Below, in pieces: positions 58,177 to 64,000 of a stretch of DNA of 64,000 nucleotides (position 1 is the first letter of the stretch; every line of letters begins with the position of its first letter). The stretch covers positions 1-64,000 of the forward strand of contig NZ_JAUSTT010000022.1 in assembly GCF_030812995.1 (NCBI RefSeq), in the 5' to 3' direction. The DNA is from Bacillus chungangensis (GTDB lineage Bacteria; Bacillota; Bacilli; Bacillales; Bacillaceae_C). The notes beneath the pieces were generated by a model. That model saw only the letters and a list, made by a program, of their open reading frames with translations. It made no database searches and was not told the origin of the DNA. The position numbers and the translations under genes are program-made.

Positions 58177-58515
58177 ATAAAGTGAAACTTCCATCAATGG
58201 GGGTTTTCTCTTCTCCCACTGATGGGAAGTAGAACAAAGCCTAAGGTCGCAGGCGTCCTCGAAAAGGAAACCGCTTTTCTTCGTGCGATGTATCGCTGCC
58301 GAAGCTTTCCTTGTCCTGTTGCAACGCCTTTGTGACCGACATCCTTGAAAAAGGATAGCACTTTTTCTTCGTGCGATGCTGATTCAAGAAGACTTCCTTA
58401 TCCTGTCGGCCCGAACCAATTGGACATTTGACTTTCAGTTATCCCCACCTAGACTTCTACGATTCCTCTTACTCCCCGAGGTGGGGGTCTTACTACCAGT
58501 TAGATGTGGGATAAA
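58177..58515 (+). repeat. Dispersed hairpin repeat, long copy with duplicated middle
   Basis: Starts ATAAAGTGAAACTTCCATCA and forms a left hairpin with CCCACTGATGGG. The middle module (GCGTCCTCGAAAAGG...TTCGTGCGATG...TTTCCTTGTCCTGTTG) is followed by a second, diverged version (GACATCCTTGAAAAAGG...TTCGTGCGATGC...CTTCCTTATCCTGTCG). Then GGACATTTGACTTTCAG and the right hairpin (CCCCACCTAG, CGAGGTGGGG) lead to TTAGATGTGGGATAAA. The duplicated module is about 75-80 bp. Confidence 0.85.
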
Positions 58516-58724
58516 ATGAAAGGTTGTTCTACCTTATTCGATACAATTGCAGTGCTTTCCTCTCGCAAATGAAATCTAATTGTGAAAATATCGGACAATC
58601 TAAAGCAACTTTTTTAATTGTTTCAGTAACGTGCCTATCAGTCAGATTTTCTTTCCTCCTCAATCTAAAGAAAACGAAGGAAATCGCTTTTTCCTATCAA
58701 GAAGTTCATTGCTAAAATAATCAG

Positions 58725-58796
58725 ATATTTGCCTTTCAGCTATCCCCCTTACCTAGACTGCTTTTAAGAGGCGATTGTTCAAAAGATGTGGGATAA
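58725..58796 (+). repeat. Isolated right end of the dispersed repeat
   Basis: TTTGCCTTTCAGCTATCCCCCTTACCTAGA continues to GATGTGGGATAAA; the middle and the left end are not recognisable in the 200 bp before it. Confidence 0.55.
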
Positions 58797-58805
58797 AAGA
58801 AAGAA

Positions 58806-58833
58806 TAGGATAACCTTTAAAAAGGCTATCCTA
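58806..58833 (-). terminator. Terminator of trhO
   Basis: TAGGATAACC/GGCTATCCTA arms with AAA/TTT continuing inward; just beyond the stop codon. Confidence 0.75.
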
Positions 58834-58840
58834 CTTTTTG

Positions 58841-59815
58841 TTAAGCTTGTTTAATTGCAGTTTCTTCTTCTAGTGATTGTAATCGCTCTTTCACTTCTAC
58901 TTCTGTTAAACCATGTTCTTTTATATATAAATTTCGTGGATGAATTCGACATTCATGCGAACAACTGCGTAAATATTTATGTTCATTTTCTTCTGAAGAA
59001 AGTATTTGTTTATTACACTCAGGATTTGCACAGTTCACATAGCGCTCACATGGCTCGCCTGTAAAGTAATCTTTTCCGACAATAACATGAGTCTTTTGAT
59101 TAATCGGCACACCTATTCTTTCGTCAAACACATAACATTGTCCATCCCATAATTCTCCTTGAACTTCTGGGTCTTTCCCATAAGTAACAATACCGCCATG
59201 CAATTGAGAGACATCTTCAAAGCCTTCTTTTAAAAGCCAGCCGGAAAACTTTTCACAGCGAATGCCGCCAGTACAGTAAGTTAAGATTTTTTTGCCTTCA
59301 AACTTTTCTTTGTTATTCCGAACCCACTCAGGAAGTTCTCGAAATGTTTTGATGTCTGGTCTAATCGCACCCCGAAAATGGCCCAAATCATATTCATAAT
59401 CATTTCGTGCATCCAAAATAACTGTGTTTTCATCCTGCATTGCTTTAAAAAATGCTGTTGGTTCCAAATATTTCCCAGTTAGTTGATTGGGATTAATATC
59501 ATCTTCTAATCTCAACGTAACTAATTCTTTTCGCGGACGAACATGCATTTTTTTAAAGGCATGTTGATCAGCTTCATCGATTTTAAACACGATATTATCA
59601 AAACGCGGGTCTTCTTTCATCGTTTTCATATAAACATCTGTCTGCTCGATTGTTCCAGAAACAGTTCCATTAATACCTTCTTGCGCAACAAGAATTCTTC
59701 CTTTTAAGCCAAGCTCCTTACAAAAAGCAAGATGTCTTTTCGCAAAAATTTCTGGCTCCTCAATCTTAACATACATATAGTACAAAAGTACTCTATATTG
59801 CTTTGTTTCTGACAT
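58841..59815 (-). CDS. trhO: tRNA uridine(34) hydroxylase, rhodanese type
   Basis: A 324-aa protein that uses oxygen to make 5-hydroxyuridine at tRNA position 34. N-terminal UPF0176 domain ([12 protein letters not shown]) and a rhodanese domain (about 120-225) with [13 protein letters not shown] and active-site Cys in [12 protein letters not shown]. The C-terminus has a Cys-rich part ([21 protein letters not shown]), probably zinc-binding, as in Bacillus YbfQ-type proteins. Confidence 0.93.
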   Translation of the reverse strand: MSETKQYRVLLYYMYVKIEEPEIFAKRHLAFCKELGLKGRILVAQEGINGTVSGTIEQTDVYMKTMKEDPRFDNIVFKIDEADQHAFKKMHVRPRKELVTLRLEDDINPNQLTGKYLEPTAFFKAMQDENTVILDARNDYEYDLGHFRGAIRPDIKTFRELPEWVRNNKEKFEGKKILTYCTGGIRCEKFSGWLLKEGFEDVSQLHGGIVTYGKDPEVQGELWDGQCYVFDERIGVPINQKTHVIVGKDYFTGEPCERYVNCANPECNKQILSSEENEHKYLRSCSHECRIHPRNLYIKEHGLTEVEVKERLQSLEEETAIKQA

Positions 59816-60022
59816 TTTTCAAACCACCTAATTTGATTTATATTTGCAAGATATAAATGTATCTAGGGGATCAAGAAATTAGTTCCTTGCAAAACTATCC
59901 TTCTACACATTACTCTTACAAGAGTTTATCATACAAAAAATAACTTAAAAAAGCAAGTTAATGTCTCTATAATAGCGATTGCAACCCCTTGACTCGCTTA
60001 TTTCTTACCATTATCACACTAA

Positions 60023-60264
60023 ATAAAGCGAAACTTCCATGAGTGGGGGTTTTCTCTCATCCCCTACTGATAAGAAGTAGAACAAAGGCTAAGATCTCAG
60101 GCGTCCTCGAAAAGGAAACCGCTTTTCTTCGTGCGATGTATCGCTGCCGAAGCTTTCCTTATCCTGTCGACCCGAACCAATCGGACATTTGACTTTCAGT
60201 TATCCCCACCTAGCGCTTGTGATTCCTCTTATTCTTGAAGTGGGGGTCTTACTGTCAGTTTAAA
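60023..60264 (+). repeat. Dispersed hairpin repeat, copy with altered right end
   Basis: ATAAAGCGAAACTTCCATGAGTGGGGG and one middle module (GCGTCCTCGAAAAGG...TTCGTGCGATGTATCGCTGCC), then CCAATCGGACATTTGACTTTCAG, right hairpin and ACTGTCAGTTTAAAT. Further right (60265-60370) a much diverged unit can be traced: GAACTTTCATCATCG, AAGGCTCAG, ACGTCTTCGAAAAAGAAGC, TCGATCGCTTAAG. Confidence 0.82.
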
Positions 60265-60516
60265 TCGGAACTTTCATCATCGTTGAACTAAGGCTCAGCT
60301 CGGGAACGTCTTCGAAAAAGAAGCTTGTTTTCGATCGCTTAAGTATTCTTCGTTTCGAAATATCGAGGTGAAGTCCTTGAGTAAAATCAAGACCATTTTT
60401 CATCTTCTCCTTTCTATTATTTTCTATGGTAAAATATGCACATATCTATTCATTTTGTTGTGTCCTCTGAAGTTGAAAGTTATTCGTTCATTGAGTCAAA
60501 AAAGGAGGAGATCTTT

Positions 60517-61134
60517 TTGAACAAAGAAATCAAAATTGGTGCAGTAGTAGATTTGGAAACAACCGGTCTTAGTCCAAGCAAACATGAAGTGATCGAAATT
60601 TCTATTTTAAAATTTCTTTTTTCTAAAAAAACGGGAGAAATAGTGGAACAACTGGAAGATTTCTACAGTCTCAATCAACCATCAATACCACTTCCATCTT
60701 TTATCAGAAAATTGACTGGCATAACAGATGATATGTTGCAAGGCCATAAAATAGATATCCAGCAACTTATGACATTTAGCCAAGATATTGAATATCTTAT
60801 TGCTCATAATGCTTCCTTTGATCGCAGCTTTATGATAAGGCTCTCACCATTTTTCGTAGAAAAAAAATGGTATTGCTCGATGCGTCATATCCGTTGGAAA
60901 GAATACGGATTTACAAACAAAAAACTTCAGACATTGTTGGATAGCCACAACATTTTAAACGATACAGCACACCGAGCAAACAGTGATACAAAGAGTACCC
61001 TTACATTGCTGCAACAATTAAATCCTAAAGGCGAAACATATATGAAAGAAATGATGCTGCGAAAACCAATGCAAAAGCCTAAAATAGTGTTTAATGATCA
61101 ACAGAGGCTCCCTGCTAATAGGCCAAATTTCTAG
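60517..61134 (+). CDS. DnaQ-like DEDDh 3'-5' exonuclease
   Basis: A 205-aa single-domain exonuclease of the DNA polymerase III epsilon type. Catalytic residues: Asp and Glu in VVDLETTGLSP, Asp in HNASFDRSFM, His and Asp in AHRANSDTKST. I chose the TTG at 60517, with AAAGGAGGAG 6 nt upstream; the longer frame lacks a site. A basic C-terminal tail (RKPMQKPKIV) follows. Role in proofreading, repair or RNA trimming cannot be decided. It stands alone. Confidence 0.87.
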   Translation: MNKEIKIGAVVDLETTGLSPSKHEVIEISILKFLFSKKTGEIVEQLEDFYSLNQPSIPLPSFIRKLTGITDDMLQGHKIDIQQLMTFSQDIEYLIAHNASFDRSFMIRLSPFFVEKKWYCSMRHIRWKEYGFTNKKLQTLLDSHNILNDTAHRANSDTKSTLTLLQQLNPKGETYMKEMMLRKPMQKPKIVFNDQQRLPANRPNF

Positions 61135-61498
61135 TAGATTGCTTGTTACTTACATATTTTGCATTTGCACTTTAACGGTACACGCTTTCTTATGATAAGA
61201 GTGCAAATTTTTAAGATCAGCATCTGATATTTATAAAACTGATCTTATATCTTGTGAAATCGTTCAATCATACAACGTGCTAATATCGATTCGTTTGTTA
61301 ATGAATCCTTTATATCTTTTTATGAAACGCAGGAATTATAATCGAACGCATATATGATAAGCAGTTCACAAAGATTTATAAGCCAAAACATAATGATAAG
61401 ATTTATAGTGATCGTCTATGTTTACTCTTAAAAACTATCTTTAGATTTCTCACATGAGAATCCATTTTAATCAAATTTTATTTAAAAATTACAAAAGA
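61135..61498. other. 365-bp AT-rich spacer
   Basis: No gene, repeat copy or RNA recognised between the exonuclease gene and the topB terminator. Confidence 0.5.
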
Positions 61499-61534
61499 GG
61501 CTATTCATAAAGATACTAATCTTCGTGAATAGCC
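61499..61534 (-). terminator. Terminator of topB
   Basis: GGCTATTCA/TGAATAGCC stem; CTCTTTTGTAATTTTT follows on the minus strand. Confidence 0.8.
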
Positions 61535-61549
61535 CCGGCAAGCATGGTA

Positions 61550-63739
61550 TTAATCTAACTTCAAACCTTTTAATGCCTCTGATAACGCATTATTCAGGGG
61601 TTCTTCTTGTTTCTGTTGTTGTTTCAAATAATTTTGCACATAACGCTTATCTACTTTACCGCGAGATTCTTTCTTACGACGTTCTTGGAAAGAAGAAAAC
61701 TTCTCACGATAGCCACATTTACACGTAAAGATTTGGCCGTTTCCTTCACCGCGAAGTTCTAATTTTTTCTTACATTGAGGACAGCGTGCGTTTGTGACAC
61801 GTGCTACATTTTTACGGTGGCCACATTCACGGTCTTGGCATACAAGCATTTTTCCTTTTTTGCCGTTTACTTCTAGCATAAGTTTGCCACAGTCGGGGCA
61901 AGTTTTTGTTGAAATATTGTCGTGTTTATATTTTTTATTACTCGACTTAATTTCTGCAACAATTTCTTTTGTATAGTTTTTCATTTCAGAAATGAATACT
62001 TCTTTTTTTAATTTGCCTTTCGCAATTGCATCAAGCTTTTGCTCCCATTCAGCAGTTAGTATAGGAGATTTTAATTTTTCAGGCACTAAATCTAGCAGTT
62101 GGCGGCCTTTCGAAGTAATATGAATATCTTTTCCACGCTTTTCAATTAAGAACGAATTAAAAAGTTTGTCAATAATATCAGCACGAGTTGCAACAGTACC
62201 TAATCCACCAGTCGATTTTAACGTGTCGGCAAGCTGTTTATTTTGTGTTTCCATATACTTCGTAGGATTTTCCATAGCAGAAAGCAATGTTGCCTCTGTA
62301 AAGCGTGCTGGCGGCTTTGTTTGCCCAGATGTTTGAACGATTAATTTCACTTTTAATGTGTTTCCTTTTTCAATGCGCGGCAAGATTTGCTCTTTTAAAT
62401 CCTCTGCTGTATCGTCATCTTCAAAATGATTCTCATAAACCTCTTTCCATCCACTAGATAAAATCGTTTTCCCTCTAGCCAAGAAGTTCTGATCCCCAAT
62501 TTTTGCACGAAGCGTTAATTGCTCATATTCAAAGGCAGGAAATAAAACAGCTAAGAACCGTTTAACAACTAAATCGTATATTTTTCGTTCTTTGTCAGTG
62601 AAAGCTGAAAAGTTCACAAAACCTTCTGTTGGGATGATTGCATGGTGATCACTTACTTTATTATCATCAACAAACGCTTTAGAAACTTTAATTGATTTAG
62701 TTAAAATTTTATTAGCTAAAGAACGGTATTCGCCTACCCCACATGCTTTAAGACGCTCTGGAAGCGTTGTAACGATGTCCGATGAGATGTAGCGTGAATC
62801 TGTACGAGGATATGTTAAAACTTTATGTTGCTCATACAACTTTTGCATAATGTTTAACGTTTCTTTCGCTGAGTAGCCAAAGATTTTATTCGCATCGCGT
62901 TGCAGCTCTGTTAAATCATAAAGACCAGGAGAAAAAGACTTTTTAGGCTTTTTCTCAATTTCTGTTACAACAGCATTTTGTTCGCCCAACTTTTTCATAA
63001 TCGCATCAATTTTTTCTTTATCAAAGCTGCGGCCATTGCCTTTTGCATCTTGCCAAGTCAGCGTTAAATTCTCAGTTGTTTGCGCTTCAATGCCATAGTA
63101 TGTTTGTGCCTTAAATTTTTTAATCTCTTCCTCACGAGCTTCAATCATAGCTACAGTAGGTGTTTGTACACGACCACAGTTTAGTTGTGCATTAAAACGA
63201 GTAGTTAATGCACGCGTTGCATTCAATCCGATATACCAATCAGCTTCAGAACGGGCAACAGCTGAAGCATATAAATTCTCATATGCTTTACCAGGCTTTA
63301 AGTTGGCAAAGCCGTCCTTTATTGCCTTGTCTGTCACAGACGAAATCCATAAACGTTTAATCGGTTTGTTAACCTTCGTCTTAGCAATAATCCAGCGAGC
63401 GACTAATTCTCCCTCTCTCCCAGCGTCTGTAGCAACGATTATTTCTTTTACATCACTTCTGGAAAGTTGAGTTTTAACAACATTAAACTGTTTTCCAGTC
63501 TTTTTTATTACTGTTAATTTCAAACGTTCAGGCAGCATTGGCAGATCTTCTAGATTCCATTTATGATATTTCACATGATAACTTTCTGGGTCAGCTAATG
63601 TTACTAAGTGTCCTAGCGCCCATGTTACAATATATTTATCTCCTTCAAGATAACTATTGTTTTTTTTATTACATTTCAGTACACGTGCAATATCACGTGC
63701 AACCGAAGGTTTTTCAGCAATTACTACACTTTTTGCCAT
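61550..63739 (-). CDS. topB: DNA topoisomerase III
   Basis: A 729-aa type IA topoisomerase. Toprim domain at about 1-140 (VVIAEKPSVARDIA, TDAGREGELVARW), catalytic Tyr in LTYPRTDSRY (about residue 305-315), and C-terminal zinc ribbons (CPDCGKLML...CQDRECGH and CPQCKKKLE...CKCGY). It decatenates and relaxes single-stranded regions. I chose the ATG at 63739 (MAKSVVIAEKP) with AAAGG upstream; the frame extends 14 codons further without family similarity. Confidence 0.95.
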   Translation of the reverse strand: MAKSVVIAEKPSVARDIARVLKCNKKNNSYLEGDKYIVTWALGHLVTLADPESYHVKYHKWNLEDLPMLPERLKLTVIKKTGKQFNVVKTQLSRSDVKEIIVATDAGREGELVARWIIAKTKVNKPIKRLWISSVTDKAIKDGFANLKPGKAYENLYASAVARSEADWYIGLNATRALTTRFNAQLNCGRVQTPTVAMIEAREEEIKKFKAQTYYGIEAQTTENLTLTWQDAKGNGRSFDKEKIDAIMKKLGEQNAVVTEIEKKPKKSFSPGLYDLTELQRDANKIFGYSAKETLNIMQKLYEQHKVLTYPRTDSRYISSDIVTTLPERLKACGVGEYRSLANKILTKSIKVSKAFVDDNKVSDHHAIIPTEGFVNFSAFTDKERKIYDLVVKRFLAVLFPAFEYEQLTLRAKIGDQNFLARGKTILSSGWKEVYENHFEDDDTAEDLKEQILPRIEKGNTLKVKLIVQTSGQTKPPARFTEATLLSAMENPTKYMETQNKQLADTLKSTGGLGTVATRADIIDKLFNSFLIEKRGKDIHITSKGRQLLDLVPEKLKSPILTAEWEQKLDAIAKGKLKKEVFISEMKNYTKEIVAEIKSSNKKYKHDNISTKTCPDCGKLMLEVNGKKGKMLVCQDRECGHRKNVARVTNARCPQCKKKLELRGEGNGQIFTCKCGYREKFSSFQERRKKESRGKVDKRYVQNYLKQQQKQEEPLNNALSEALKGLKLD

Positions 63740-63981
63740 ATTAAAAACATCCTTTCGAGTTCCGTAAGTTAAATATAGCATACTTATTTATTTGATTCAG
63801 TTATTCCGAAGTTTATCCCGATAGAAGCTTTTAGGCGCTTTATCAAGATTCAATTTAACGCTAAACTATCTACTTCTTTTAGATAAGGGAGTGCTTTCTT
63901 ATATGGTACTGGGTTGGTGGGATAAAAAAGATTGCCAAAATAATCTTTTTTTATTAGGATGTAGAAAAGGAGTGGATATTG

Positions 63982-64000
63982 ATGGCAAAAAGTAAAGCAA
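63982..64000 (+). CDS. Start of a gene cut by the window edge
   Basis: ATG 63982 with AAAGGAG 11 nt upstream; only MAKSKA is visible. The product cannot be identified. Confidence 0.45.

Noticed and set aside
58524-58715. 63-codon plus-strand frame between repeat pieces
   Set aside because: No start signal and no similarity that I recognise; flanked by repeat ends.

Overview
The window looks like chromosome of a low-GC, endospore-forming Bacillaceae species. Supporting signs are strong AGGAGG-type ribosome binding sites with frequent TTG and GTG starts, a Bacillus-style short HisG plus HisZ, a T-box leader on proBA, a TPP riboswitch on thiT, and YtaF-, YkpA-, YhfH- and YjcZ-like proteins. I see no rRNA, tRNA, CRISPR array, prophage or intact transposase. 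Genus and species cannot be settled from the sequence alone.

Layout: 0.2-3.8 kb holds a heterodimeric ABC exporter (YheI/YheH type). 4-7.4 kb holds an MscS channel, an AarF/UbiB kinase gene broken by a frameshift, and its phasin-like partner. 7.8-13 kb has YtaF, an HTH-DUF1232 protein, a YobV-type WYL regulator next to an effector-binding protein, and a chemoreceptor. 13-15 kb is repeat-rich around a polysaccharide deacetylase. 15-17.4 kb carries psd, pssA and a PdxK/ThiD-type kinase. 17.6-20.6 kb carries YhfH and T-box-proBA. 21-23 kb has a Cu/Zn superoxide dismutase, an alpha/beta-hydrolase remnant and a YihY protein. 23.5-30.3 kb is the histidine locus hisZGDBAFI with divergent hisJ; hisH is absent from its usual place. 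30.4-35.2 kb has an M50-like membrane protein, YjcZ, a YhfW-type Rieske oxidoreductase and a soluble globin-like chemoreceptor with a CZB tail.

35.5-36.3 kb is TPP riboswitch-thiT. 36.4-49.1 kb holds two consecutive, separately terminated app-like oligopeptide transporter operons, both in the order D-F-A-B-C and both preceded by a CodY-like box. Peptide import fits with oligoendopeptidase F (52.9 kb). 49.3-52.5 kb has the ABC-F protein YkpA and a DUF421-DUF1657-DUF1657 cluster resembling spore-associated modules. 54.8-56.3 kb is a compact PadR-regulated membrane operon with an operator/promoter that can be read directly. 56.4-64 kb has a YkhA-type thioesterase, a DnaA paralogue lacking the origin-binding domain, trhO, a DnaQ-type exonuclease and topB; another gene begins at the right edge.

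The strongest unexplained signals are: (1) a dispersed, hairpin-ended, modular repeat family of about 190-340 bp at 13.1, 14.8, 35.4, 45, 58.2 and 60.0 kb, including a 50-bp deletion derivative and an internal module duplication; (2) the domain-IV-less DnaA paralogue at 57-58 kb, flanked by pieces of that repeat; (3) a his operon without hisH; (4) a PadR/HAAS operon encoding a repeated WWPL membrane module; (5) a 21-nt-period degenerate repeat tract downstream of hisI.
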